Source: Homalodisca vitripennis
Taxonomy: Eukaryota; Arthropoda; Insecta; Hemiptera; Cicadellidae
Assembly: GCF_021130785.1 (NCBI RefSeq)
Contig: NC_060214.1
Span: forward strand, 3,499,001-3,563,000
Direction of reading: 5' to 3'
DNA: 64,000 nt
The notes beneath the pieces were generated by a model. The model ran no database searches and was not told the DNA's origin. It saw nothing but the letters and a program-made list of their open reading frames with translations. Positions 20,632-35,229 of this stretch are shown here, one piece after another (positions within the stretch are counted from its first letter, which is position 1; each line of letters begins with the position of its first letter). Made by a program: the position numbers and the translations under genes.

Positions 20632-21189
20632 AAATGGCCTTAGATATGTAGTGGGAAACTCTGTGTGAAAGTATTACCACTCCCTCAGGTAGGTTTTCCG
20701 TATTTTGTTCACTTTGATATGTTATGGGAAACTGTGTGTGTAAGTATTCCCACTGCCTCAGATAGGTCTTCCTTATTTTGTTCACTTAGATATGTAGTGG
20801 GAAACTCTGTGTGAAAGTATTACCACTCCCTCAGGTAGGTTTTCCGTATTTTGTTCACTTTGATATGTTATGGGAAACTGTGTGTGTAAGTATTCCCACT
20901 GCCTCAGATAGGTCTTCCTTATTTTGTTCACTTAGATATGTAGTGGGAAACTCTGTGTGAAAGTATTCCCACTACATCAGGTAGGTCTTTCATATTGTGT
21001 TCACTTAGATATGTTGTGGGAAACTCTGTGTGAAAGTACTCCCACTGCCTCAGGTAGGTCTTCCATATTTTGTTCACTTAGATATGTTATAGGAAACTGT
21101 GTGTGAAAGTATTCACACTGCCTAAGGTAGGTCTTCCATATTTTGTTCACTTAGATATGGGAAAATCTTTGTGTAAGTATTCCCACCCA
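20632..21189. repeat. 73-bp tandem repeat, about 7.6 copies, partly arranged as a 146-bp dimer
   Basis: The unit contains TTGTTCACTTAGATATG, GTGGGAAACTCTGTGTG and CCTCAGGTAGGTCTTCC. Successive TTGTTC starts lie at 20705, 20778, 20851 and 20924, exactly 73 bp apart. The first four units form two nearly identical 146-bp dimers (one member TTACCACTCCC, the other TTCCCACTGCC). Later units are monomeric and more diverged. Confidence 0.9.
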
Positions 21190-22564
21190 TGACAGATTAT
21201 ATTACCTTACTGTAGTTTATTTTCTCGTCTAAAGATTTCCTTTAACGTTTAGGGTTTCCACGGGCCACTTTAATTTTCTTGTCGCTATGATCAGGTGTTG
21301 ACGCATCTGACAAAAGTCTTCATCTGAGCTTTCTATTAATTTTTCTGAGTTCTAGGGCATCGTCTAATGAATGCTCCTGATCCAAAAGTCTCTTGTAACT
21401 ACCTCTTCAGGCTCCTTCACATTTAAAATTCTCGGATATCAGCTCCAGCTTTCTCATCTTCTATTTCCTGACCTGCCTTAGATTCTGTGAGGATAACATC
21501 CTTCTCTGAAGTCGGTATTCCTGGGAGTGTAGGCATTGATGGACTTAACAGCCCTACCCTTTCCGCTTCCTCTCCTCAAGTATTGGGTTTTTTTTTATTC
21601 TTCCATTGTTTACTCACGAGAAGTTTGGACAAGGCTACGTACTCCAGGAGGTCGCCTTTTATCCGGGAGGCTCCTTTTAATACACCATGTACTCGATGCC
21701 ATTCATCCTCTTGGCACGGATCACCTCACACCGCAACGGGAAAGAAGTTTTAAGGGCTGCTGGATAATTCTAGCAAAGGGAGTAGAAAAAGGTGGTCAGG
21801 CAGGCCAGTTAAAGATATACAGCAACCCTGTTTCAGGAAAATTAACATAAAGGGGCCTCCCTGAAGGAGTACGTTAAGTAAGATAAGTAAAGGAATTAAT
21901 GACATACTCAGCTCAGGTAGCCCCGTGGTCACTGTCTAATATAAGCTCCTGAAGGAAATAGTAAAATACTGCAACATTACTCATATAAATGTTAAGAAAT
22001 GTAATATATTGTATTCCATGTAAAAATGTTGTAGAAATGGAAACTTAAAATGTAAAAAATCATAACTTAGAACAACGTGTAGAAATTTTGACATGGATGT
22101 ATTTATTTAATTTAGTACATGAAAATTGTAAAGTTATTTTTTTTTATTTTTTTACACACGCTGCACTTTATCTTTTCCTCGTTACAGACGAATTTACCAA
22201 TCAACTATTTATTTGTTATGAAATTTTCTTCCAATTAGTCATTGAAAACTCGTCACTTTAAATCAGCCACGTATTTCGATAGACAATAGAATTTATCTGA
22301 TCAATAGAATAACATATATGACATTTGTTAATTATTTTTCATAAGACCAGTTCACGTAAAGTAAATTAACTGTATAATTGAGTTAGGGTTGAATGCTTTA
22401 CACATGTAGGGTTGCACAAGAACCTGTAATGGAAACTTGTAAACAGAATTACCAGCACTTTGTATGTAAATTGACGAAGCTTCTCGCAAGTTGATAAGAC
22501 TTTTAAATGTACAATATTAAGCAAACAGTTGTTAATTAATTTGTCAATATGGTTTTTGTTTCAA

Positions 22565-22566
<2 letters not shown>
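21190..22566. other. Intergenic interval with a less AT-rich patch
   Basis: At 21300-21930 base composition is more balanced and both strands show short frames. A minus-strand stretch reads acidic and protein-like (MPTLPGIPTSEKDVILTES, about 21500-21545) but breaks quickly. It may be a remnant of a retroelement ORF. I cannot name it. Confidence 0.25.
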
Positions 22567-22600
<34 letters not shown>

Positions 22601-22626
22601 TTATATATATATATATATATATATAT
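22567..22626. repeat. (AT)n microsatellite, self-complementary
   Basis: Two (AT) runs separated by CATT make a 60-bp tract that can fold on itself. Confidence 0.9.
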
Positions 22627-26110
<3,484 letters not shown>

Positions 26111-26716
26111 CTTTCTCCCTTGGCCCTTAGTTACATGCAATGTTTACACATTGCAGCTAATTCTTTATAGCTTAATCTATTTGCGTAGGGGTTCTTTTAA
26201 TTGGAAATTGGGCAATATAAAATATCGTATAGTGAAGAGAAGGAGGTTTGGACATAAAAAATTATAAAATGTTTATGTTTGCTCCTTTTCACTTAAGTAA
26301 GTAATTTTTAATTTAGTGATATATTTCAAAACAACTATCTTCTTCAAAAACTTTGAGCATCGTTTTAGTTTTTTGGTAATGTGAGAAAATACTTTTAAAT
26401 TGTACCGTTAATTAGTTAATTATATTTCATATAATGTAAATTTCACAACCTAGTCAGCCAGTATAATTTAATGTTATTTTTATCCAATGTTCCGGAACTA
26501 AATTATTGGGCGGAGTAAGTAACTACCTAATTGGCACGCGTATGAATATTTTCTTCTAACCCTTGGTAGCAGCCCAACTATGTGACCGAGCAGACCTCGC
26601 GCGCTTTGTCCGCGAGTTTACGTGTCCCACGTGTCTCACGGCTCACAGGGCACATATTATTTGAGTAGATGGCTACCAGTTTCATAAATTCTACTCATCT
26701 TCTAGTAACCACTGAC

Positions 26717-26765
26717 TATAAATAACCCTTCTTTGACTACAGCGCCATTGTCTCGTGCCAAGACG
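26717..26765 (+). promoter_or_regulatory. Candidate insect core promoter
   Basis: TATAAATA at 26717-26724 is followed 30 nt later by an initiator-like CCATTG (A at 26747) and by AGACG at 26761. The preceding 200 bp are unusually CpG-rich with a CACGTG box (about 26628). No downstream coding exon can be recognised, so this may be a first non-coding exon or chance. Confidence 0.3.
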
Positions 26766-27281
26766 CCGACACACGGGTTGTGAGTCTACACATTGCGAAG
26801 GGAAGTAAAATCTTAATGTCTTATAAAGTAAAACATCGTAGGCATAATTTCAGAGAACATTGGATATTTTAGGTCCACCTATAAGATATACGTTTTTAAG
26901 TTCTTGTATTCTAAATGGCAGCAACTTGTCATTACATACATTTCCTTTACCATCTAAAAGTTGTGCTTGTAAGTTTTCATAATTAAACTGAACTTATAAG
27001 TAAACTTTGCAATTCGAGTATTTATTACTACGACCTCAGAAGTCACCACCCCCATGTGTTATCGTCATTCGGTACAAAATCTTACTACAGTAAGGACCTT
27101 ATCCATAACCAGCAATTATAAGAGGTAGTTTGATATCTATAGTATTTTCGTAATTCGGGTAAAAATATTTTAATGTAACTTTTTCAGTTTTTACTGCAAT
27201 GCAGACAAATACAGGCTAAAAACCCAAGAGCAAAAATTTTTTACATACAAAATGTAACTTTTTAAAAAACTTATATTGATA

Positions 27282-27440
27282 TCCTAATAATATTATAAAT
27301 GCGAAGGTCTTCATTTGTTTCTTTTTCTTTTACGCGTAAACAATTCTACCGATTGTACTGAAATTTTACATGGACATTCTTAGCGTCTCTATTATGAATA
27401 TAGGCTTATTCTTGTTTCTAAAAATCCCTCCGGGTTACGC
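27282..27440 (+). mobile_element. Possible Helitron-like 5' end fragment
   Basis: TCCTAATAATATTATAAATG followed by a T-rich stretch, ACGCGTAAACAATTCTACCG, ACTGAAATTTTACATGG and ATAGGCTTATT resembles the common insect Helitron 5' region, which begins TC. No 3' hairpin with CTRR end was found, so limits are uncertain. Confidence 0.35.
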
Positions 27441-28599
27441 CCCACTTGAGTTGAGAAAAATTCCATCTTCGTATTTACATATGTGAAACATAAAATGAAA
27501 ACCTCTCATAATTTAATCGACTGTATTTGTGAACATTGTGTTATAAACAATATATTTTTAAATAATTTGACCACTATTTTCAATTTTATTACATTTGTAG
27601 TGTGAAGGCATAGAGTAAGCCGATATAAACAACAATGACCACAGAGTAAAAAACATCCTGATAAAAAAATTTGTAAGTTTCTGTAAACATTTAATTTAAC
27701 AGAATATTTTTGGCAAATATTAATATAATGATGTATAGAAAACTAATGTATTATCTAACTTTTACAATAAATTTAAAGGCTCTTGTAAAAACCCATCTTA
27801 GTTGTATTTTGACAAAACTAGGCTTCTTAGACATATAGAACAAAAAATACTAAGACCAGAGTAAATAAAATGCTCATACTTTTTTACTTATTTTGTTCAT
27901 CGTAACAAAAAGGCAAATTCAACATTGGTGTCGCAAATGTAATTCACTCGAACCAGAAGTGCTCATGCACGTGCAAAGCCCACGAAATGGCGTCAGAAGT
28001 CGCGGTTAACTGCTAATATTGTTATAATTATTATTCTTTTCGGTGCTAGAATAATTCATTTTACTTTATTTTCGAAACCTATGGCACACATTGACTCACA
28101 AATAAAACTTTTAAAAACTTAAATTCCCTATTCTACTTGCTGAAAATATCTTCATCAATAGTGACTGCCCCCAACCAGTAGTGTTAATAGTGTTAATAAC
28201 CAGTGGCAGTGTTTTGATCTTTCCCGTTTGGAAGTTAATTTTTATATCGATTATATTTTACTATCGATTGTAGAGAAAATAAATTATTCTTCAGTACTTA
28301 TCCCATAAAATAATTGCTTGCTGATAAATTTAAAAATAATCTATTTCTTATTCTTGTTATTCTGACTTATTGAGCCCATGACCAACTTTGTGCCAAATTA
28401 CAAGATTTTAGCTTGTAGTGAACAAAGTTTTGTGAAAGAATGCCATTAAAAATGTAGAGCCACATCTACAACATTGGTTAACTACGAGTATTATAGTATA
28501 TTTATAATAAAATATCTAAGACCAATAGATTCGAGTTACACCTTTCCAACTGAAAGGATCTTGGTCATTGAGGACAATGTTCCAGCTATTAGTCAAGGA
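27441..28599. other. Intergenic AT-rich interval
   Basis: No gene, array or RNA gene can be supported. Confidence 0.4.
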
Positions 28600-28815
28600 G
28601 CTCTAGTATAAGTACAAGAACACCATAAACTCCTGCTCTTTTCTATCAAGACTACATGAATTCCGACATCAATTTCTTAGATATTTCATTAGTTGCCACT
28701 GATTTGAAATCTTTATATATGAATATTCCTCATGATGATGGTATTAATGCTTGGCCCCGTCCAGCCACATACAAATCAACCTTCTCCTCTATTATGAAAT
28801 TAATGACAATCATTA
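28600..28815 (+). pseudogene. Penelope-like element reverse transcriptase, left half
   Basis: The frame at 28656-28819 reads INFLDISLVATDLKSLYMNIPHDDGINAW. Its DLKSLYMNIPHDDGI is the characteristic Penelope RT block (consensus DVxSLYTNIPHxxGI) containing the first catalytic Asp. The following STFSSIMKLMTIII runs into the LTR element and stops there. Decayed upstream sequence (about 28600-28655) still hints at the preceding RT region. The gene resumes in the same frame at 32569-32573 on the far side of the LTR insertion. Confidence 0.75.
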
Positions 28816-28819
28816 TCAC

Positions 28820-29628
28820 TGTACCGTTTTTTACAGCACATATTTATATGTGTAATTTATATGGAGCTAATACTTTATAAATTAAACAACTTTTCGGAAA
28901 TACTTGGTTTATTCCGAAATTCAAGTTTACCAAAAAATTAACAAAGTTTACAAACTTTTGATTCGATTTTCTTCAAAACTTCACACAATCGAACAAATCT
29001 AATTAAGAGTCTGATTAAAAATGAATTAAAATTAAAATGAAACTAAAAATTTATACTTCTCAAAAAATGGTTTAAATTAACAAAATAAAATAAAAGTTCT
29101 CTTCTCAAAATACTCAAAATCAATATAACACAAAACTTGATATTAACTTTATGACCAAAATTTAATTCACAATACTTCAAAAAATGTAATTAATTCTCAG
29201 ACTCTGAAAGATGGGAAACTTTAGAAATTTTAATTACAACAGTATAAAAAATCAAAGATATTAACTAAACGCTGGTACGGGACTTACTACTTTGAAGATT
29301 ACGGAGGCTGATAGGGATTTAATACGCACTGAAGAAAAATTAAAAAACTTGAATTAAATGTACACGCGATAAAAAATGGAATTACTCTAAATCCCACACT
29401 ATAGGGTTAGAGGAAGAGCTGCGATTCTCAACAGGACCTTGTCGTCGTGGCTTCAAGACTCGAACTGAATCCTCCAGCGAGCCGGGAGGAACGCATCACC
29501 CGATACGTCACTGACCGATCAGCTGATTGCCGGTCCAACTGAACAAACAAAGTCCCCGCACCGCGTCTAGTTAATAAGAGCCTACTTCCTACCGCGATTC
29601 AGCATAAATGAATTTGAACTATGGTACA
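28820..29628 (-). repeat. Left LTR (3' LTR in minus orientation)
   Basis: 809 bp, TG...CA ends, nearly identical to 31758-32568. One 4-bp difference is AACAAACAAAG here versus AACAAAG in the other copy. Confidence 0.9.
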
Positions 29629-30242
29629 TATTTTCCCTAGCCCGAAGCTGCAATCACGGTAGGAACCTAAACCTTTAAACACTCATCCCGGACTAAGTTA
29701 CAATAATATCCCTCCCACATGCACACTTTTAAATAACAATTCTTTTGTACTTATCACTACGTGGAGGCTGTGATGTGTAGTCCGAGGGGGGATGTGGGTA
29801 TAGAAGGTGTGTCCGACGTCCAGTGTGGGTCCCCAGGTAGCCATCGCAGAGGGATGTGGTAGGTGAGGAGTAGAGGCAGGTAGCTTCTCCAATGATTGTA
29901 CGGCCGGTGCAGTGCGGCGGCCTCGTTTGATCTCGTGGTTGGCTGGCTCTGGTTCGCTAATAGCACTGCTACCTGCTCCTCCAATCTAATAACAATTTCA
30001 GCCAGCGAGGCATTGAGCTCTTGGAGGACATTCCTTTACACAAAAATATTCCCTCCGTATAATTGTATGGCTGTCAGTCTTTCACGGTGTTCTTATTGTA
30101 CGCCTGCGCCAGTGTCACGAATGTAAACCATTACCAGATGTTGTTAATTACAATACAATCAATTTACAGGGATTACAATGGCACAATAATCAATTGTTTA
30201 CACACAATAAACCTCATATAGTGATAAAAAAAAACAATGTTA

Positions 30243-30409
30243 CCCTGTCCTTCTACATTTGAAGGAACAGGGAAGAAATATCACTATCAATACAACTCAT
30301 TGTATACCAAAAAATATTACCCTGTCCTTCTCTATTGGAAGGAACAGGGGACAACAACACCACAACATTACCAAAATTACCCTGTCCTTCTACATTTGAA
30401 GGAACAGGG
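30243..30409. repeat. Three near-identical hairpins inside the LTR element
   Basis: CCCTGTCCTTC and GAAGGAACAGGG pair with a single bulged base at 30243-30272, 30320-30349 and 30380-30409. The 7-nt loop is TACATTT, TCTATTG and TACATTT. Stems are fixed while one loop differs, and the sequence between hairpins is unrelated. Confidence 0.85.
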
Positions 30410-31068
30410 AAGAAATATATCTCATGATATATCACAATACCTCTGTGTATTTACTTTATACACCATTAATGCCATACATTGTCCCTGAAAATTACATGGT
30501 TTACAACCACACTCCTATCTCACACTTACACTGGCATTTTATATTATGACTTCTCATCTTAGCCATACAATTGCTGAAATTAAAACGTCGTCACATCACC
30601 CTTTATATTTTCCAATATTTATTTGTATTATTATAATAAACTACTGGACTCTCCATACTTAACTTGTTTTGTGTTTTGGGCCAAATTAAATACATAATTA
30701 TATAATCAATTCTTGAAGTTAATTTGGAAATAAATTATATTGCCAATTTTATTGTTTTAGATCCATCTTCAATTCCTTTTCAAACAATATAATTGTCCTG
30801 AAAATAAAAAACATACTGACCTTTGCCGGGGGCTAATGTTTATTGAGTTCTCAATTTTTCACATTTCGAATTTAAATTTTAAAATTTAGAAATTGTACTC
30901 TTATTATTTGTTAATACTTTATGCACCTTAAAAAAAAAAGAAAACAAGCTATCTTTATTTTAAAAAACAAAAAAAAAAACATTTTACCAGGATCAATATT
31001 TCCTTGTTATTTCCGATAAGCATTTCACATGAAAATATTCAATCATATTGCCCAGTCCTATCTTTACT

Positions 31069-31160
31069 GCCGTGTCATAAACTCTTTCACTTATCTGGCC
31101 CACTTAGTATTTTCACTTATCAGAGTCACTTCGCTTTCACTTATCGGGTTCACTTGTAAT
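31069..31160. repeat. Short spaced motif TTTCACTTATC, three copies
   Basis: TTTCACTTATCTGG, TTTCACTTATCAGAG and TTTCACTTATCGGG occur within 90 bp, each followed by a CAC-containing segment. On the minus strand they read GATAAGTGAAA. They may be a small array or protein sites within the LTR element. Confidence 0.4.
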
Positions 31161-31757
31161 TAAACTTTTACGATACGGACTCTACAAACAAATCCTTTTT
31201 ACAAGGGGCTGGGCTATTGTGGCTTGGGGCACATCCGGACCTTTTTAAAATGTACACAGGAAATTCTCAACAATATTCCTATCTCCTGCCCTTATTGTTC
31301 TTGACCCTTTTCTACAATAACTATAATTATTTTATAACCCCTTTACGGTTACTAGCACTGGCCCTTATATTAACTTCCGAAGGGACCTCGACATTTTTTC
31401 TAAGATTCTAACAGTGTCGTATTTAAAAGCATTTCCGTCCCTAAAAATTTATTTCAAATATTAATTCCTTTTTGAGCAACAGATCTACATGCGCTAGCTC
31501 CATTTTTTATTTTAAAATAATTTTCTTAAAATAAATCAAATATTCCAAACTCACAATATTATTCTAAGTCCTAAGTCTTACTCACTACACAAAATTATGC
31601 AGGTTTATACACAATGTTCAAGTTCATACAAGTCTTATACAAGTTACACACACTTACAGGTATCAGACAAGTTTATGTAAGTTTACAAGTTCTTTCCTGT
31701 AAATAACCTGTTGTACAAGTTTATGCTCAAAAAGAAATAGCAGAGTCGCGCAAATTA

Positions 31758-32568
31758 TGTACCGTTTTTACAGCACATATTTTGTAATTTATATGGGAGC
31801 TAATACTTTATAAATTAAACAACTTTTCGGAAATACTTGGTTTATTCCGAAATTCAAGTTTACCAAAAAATTAACAAAGTTTACAAACTTTTGATTCGAT
31901 TTTCTTCAAAACTTCACACAATCGAACAAATCTAATTAAGAGTCTGATTAAAAATGAATTAAAATTAAAATGAAACTAAAAATTTATACTTCTCAAAAAA
32001 TGGTTTAAATTAACAAAATAAAATAAAAGTTCTCTTCTCAAAAATACTCAAAATCAATATAACACAAAACTTGATATTAACTTTATGACCAAAAATTTAA
32101 TTCACAATACTTCAAAAAATGTAATTAATTCTCAGACTCTGAAAGATGGGAAACTTTAGAAATTATTAATTACAACAGTATAAAAAATCAAAAGATATTA
32201 ACTAAACGCTGGTACGGGACTTACTACTTTGAAGATTACGGAGGCTGATAGGGATTTAATACGCACTGAAGAAAAAATTAAAAAAACTTGAATTAAAATT
32301 TACACGCGATAAAAAATGGAAATTACTCTAAATCCCACACTATAGGGTTATAGAGGAAGAGCTGCGATTCTCAACAGGACCTTGTCGTCGTGGCTTCAAG
32401 ACTCGAACTGAATCCTCCAGCGAGCCGGGAGGAACGCATCACCCGATACGTCACTGACCGATCAGCTGATTGCCGGTCCAACTGAACAAAGTCCCCGCAC
32501 CGCGTCTAGTTAATAAGAGCCTACTTCCTACCGCGATTCAGCATAAATGAATTTGAACTATGGTTACA
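31758..32568 (-). repeat. Right LTR (5' LTR in minus orientation)
   Basis: 811 bp, TG...CA ends, followed directly by the TCAC target duplicate at 32569-32572. Confidence 0.9.
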
Positions 32569-32680
32569 TCACTATTAACCATTTTAAATTTCGAGGAGCC
32601 TTTGAGTTACAGGTACTGCAATAAGAACGTGGATGGTACCATATTTTTCAAATTTGTTTATAGGACTTCTTGATCATAGT
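32569..32680 (+). pseudogene. Penelope-like element reverse transcriptase, right half
   Basis: Directly after the LTR element the sequence reads INHFKFRGAFELQV and then, after a 1-nt frame slip, GTAIRTWMVPYFSNLFIG. That corresponds to the Penelope RT block GTAMGTKMAPxYANLFMG. Removing the LTR element and one TCAC copy restores reading-frame continuity with the left half. Further downstream the similarity fades. Confidence 0.7.
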
Positions 32681-33744
32681 TTTCTCAATATCCAAACAAT
32701 CAAACTTCTTACTAAAGATGTTCAGATACATACATTACATATTTGTAATCTGTACACTTAACTTGAACTTACTAAAACATTTTTTACTCGATTTAAATAA
32801 CTATAGTACACTATATTTTACATGTAAAATTTCATCTTAATTTGCACATTCCTGGTTTTAGAAGTTATTCTATAAAATAAACATAGTTTTAAAAGTTAAC
32901 TATATAACTAAGAAAGTAGCAAAATCTAACACCTACAATCATTAGTTGTCATCCATTGCATGTTAAACGTTCGATTCCCAACATTCTATTAGAGCGAAAA
33001 CCATTTACAGTCATCAATCTGACTTTTAAAAGTATAAGTACACTTTCACTAGCACTAAGTGAAATAGGACATACCGAAAAATAAATAGAAAGGCAAACTA
33101 ACTCAGGAACAATATAGATTCATTTGCACATAATGATCTTAATATAAATTTTGAAAATGGAAATAGCCCATAAGTTGATTTAAAATCAAGACACCCTGAT
33201 AGACTTAAGAAAAATTGTTGAATCATTCTACATAGCAGGAGTTTTACAACCTAGATATGTTCAAATCATCGTTTATTTCTTTTGTTTTGGAAGATTATAA
33301 TAGAAAGGCTTGAAAGACATATCAGGTAATATTTATTTTGTTCATAATCATATGTTTGAAATGGCCTACATTATTACTAGGTACGTAAATTTAATAGCTA
33401 TATAAAATGCTTGACTTTTACAAATAAACATTAATTAACAAAATTTAATGGCTATGAATTGGGATGGAATAGATATGTTTAAACTCTCGTGATTTAGATT
33501 ATATAAATATTCAATAAATATTCTTGTATAATTTTTTCTCTCAAGTATATTTTAAAATCTACAATTTTAATATTAATAAAGATTGAAAAGTTTATTTCAA
33601 TGACATAAGAGTATGTTAATTTTTAATTTTAGTTCGCCTTGTGACGTTTCAAAATTAATCGGCAGAATTAGTATTTCCTTTTTCTATTAGATTCATACCT
33701 TCTCGCATTTATGAAATGTAATGCAAATATAAGCTAATGAGAGA
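32681..33744. other. Intergenic AT-rich interval
   Basis: No gene can be supported. A tRNA-T-arm-like GTTCGATTCCCAAC occurs at about 32970 but lacks the rest of a tRNA fold. Confidence 0.35.
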
Positions 33745-34640
33745 AAGAACAGATATAGAGAACAGACTGATGACTGACCCGTATAGACCACCATTAATTA
33801 CACTGCTCAACAGACCATGCATGGCTGAGCGTGTGATTGTCTGGTAAATTACTGGATTGTCAAACTAGTCAAGAGTAATAGATTCATTTTGACTCAACTA
33901 TTCAATTTTGAGCCTAGACCTGCTTCGTAAATGACCAATATTAATAGCATTAATAACACTGGTTAATCGACCGGGCAAAACTAGGCGAGTACTTGTGTGG
34001 GATTTGTTGAAAATAATTTAAGGAGTAATTGATTCATTTTCATTTCAACCGTACAATTTTGAGCCTATAACTAATTTATACAAGTAATAACCCTGCTTAA
34101 CCGACCATGCACGACTCAGCATGTGATTGTTGGGACATTGAAGGATTGCTAAACTAGTCAAGGTAGTAACTGATTCATTTTGACTCAACCGTACAATTTT
34201 GAGCCTTGAACTGATTGGTGTTGGCTGATATGTATATACCAGTAATTACGCTGCTTAACCGACCATGCACGACTCAGCATGTGATTGTTGGGACATTAAA
34301 GGATTGCTAAACTAGTCAAGGTAGTAACTGATTCATTTTGACTCAACCGTACAATTTTGAGCCTTGAACTGATTGGTGTTGACCGATATTTATACCAGTA
34401 ATTACACTGCTTAACCGACCATGCACGACTCAGCATGTGATTGCCTGGGACATTACTGGATTGCTAAACTAGTCAGAGAGTAATCGATTCATTTTGACTG
34501 ATCCGTTCAACTGTGAGCCTAGAACTGATTGGTGTTGACTGATATGTATACCAGTAATTACTCTACTCAACCGACCATGCATGCATGACTGAGCATGTGA
34601 TTTTCTGAGAATTACACAGTACTGCAGGTAGTTATGGTTT
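33745..34640. repeat. ~157-bp tandem repeat, about 6 copies
   Basis: The core CCGACCATGCACGACTCAGC starts at 34101, 34259, 34415 and 34571 (156-158 bp apart), with more diverged copies upstream from about 33745. Each unit also carries TGATTCATTTTGACTCAACC and ACTGATTGGTGTTG. Confidence 0.9.
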
Positions 34641-35229
34641 GGAGTGTAGATCTACAATGTAATAACGAATAAGGAAGCGACCCACATTCTTAATATACAC
34701 TTTGAGTAGAAGATTTGCATATCGTATCAAAACAAATAAATAAACCTCTCTAAGAGGATACGTTGAAAGTAACTACAAGTTTTGTCGACCACTTTGAAAC
34801 TCTACTGACTCGGAAGATATAAAGATACAAGTTTACTCTTGTCACTCACATCACACTTATCATAAAACCCGCTAAATGCTGACTCTCTGTAAATTTCTGG
34901 ATCTGCGCCAAAGTGGAAATACTTTAACCACTATCGGATGTGCTCGAATTCCTTGCCAGAAATGTAATAAGCTAAGAACAAAAGTATTTCAACAAACTCT
35001 CTCGTATTTCATTTGTTATGTCACTAGCTCCACTGTAACATAAATACCAGTGGTAAACAGTAATTGCTGGAATATCTGACTCGTTCCATTGTCATAAATT
35101 AACAAATGTATCACTGTTAGTCAACAAGTGGAGCACGCACCCGCAACTGGAGACATTTCTTTTTAATTTATACTTCAAATAGGAAATACTAATTATTATT
35201 TCCAACCCTCCATAATTCACTTGACATAA
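34641..35229. other. Interval without recognisable features
   Basis: Mixed composition, no supportable gene or repeat. Confidence 0.4.

Larger units (their letters stand above)
28820..32568 (-). mobile_element. Non-autonomous LTR retrotransposon inserted in a Penelope-like element
   Basis: Two direct long terminal repeats of 809 bp (28820-29628) and 811 bp (31758-32568) begin TGTACCG and end GGT(T)ACA. They bound a 2.1-kb internal region. A 4-bp target duplication TCAC lies at 28816-28819 and 32569-32572. The LTRs differ only by small indels and a few substitutions. Inside there is no gag-pol: only a short minus-strand coiled-coil-like stretch (LQELNASLAEIVIRLEEQV, near 29950-30030). A purine-rich tract (AGGGAAAATA on the minus strand) abuts the left LTR, so the element probably reads leftwards. 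No convincing primer-binding site was found. It resembles TRIM/LARD-type passengers of a Gypsy-like element; that is inference. Confidence 0.85.

Noticed and set aside
21487..21850. Overlapping plus-strand frames of 88 and 104 codons
   Set aside because: Two frames open over the same less AT-rich patch without motifs; the patch may be retroelement debris but no gene can be named.
32880..33000. tRNA gene suggested by GTTCGATTCCCAAC
   Set aside because: No acceptor, D or anticodon arm can be paired at the right distances.
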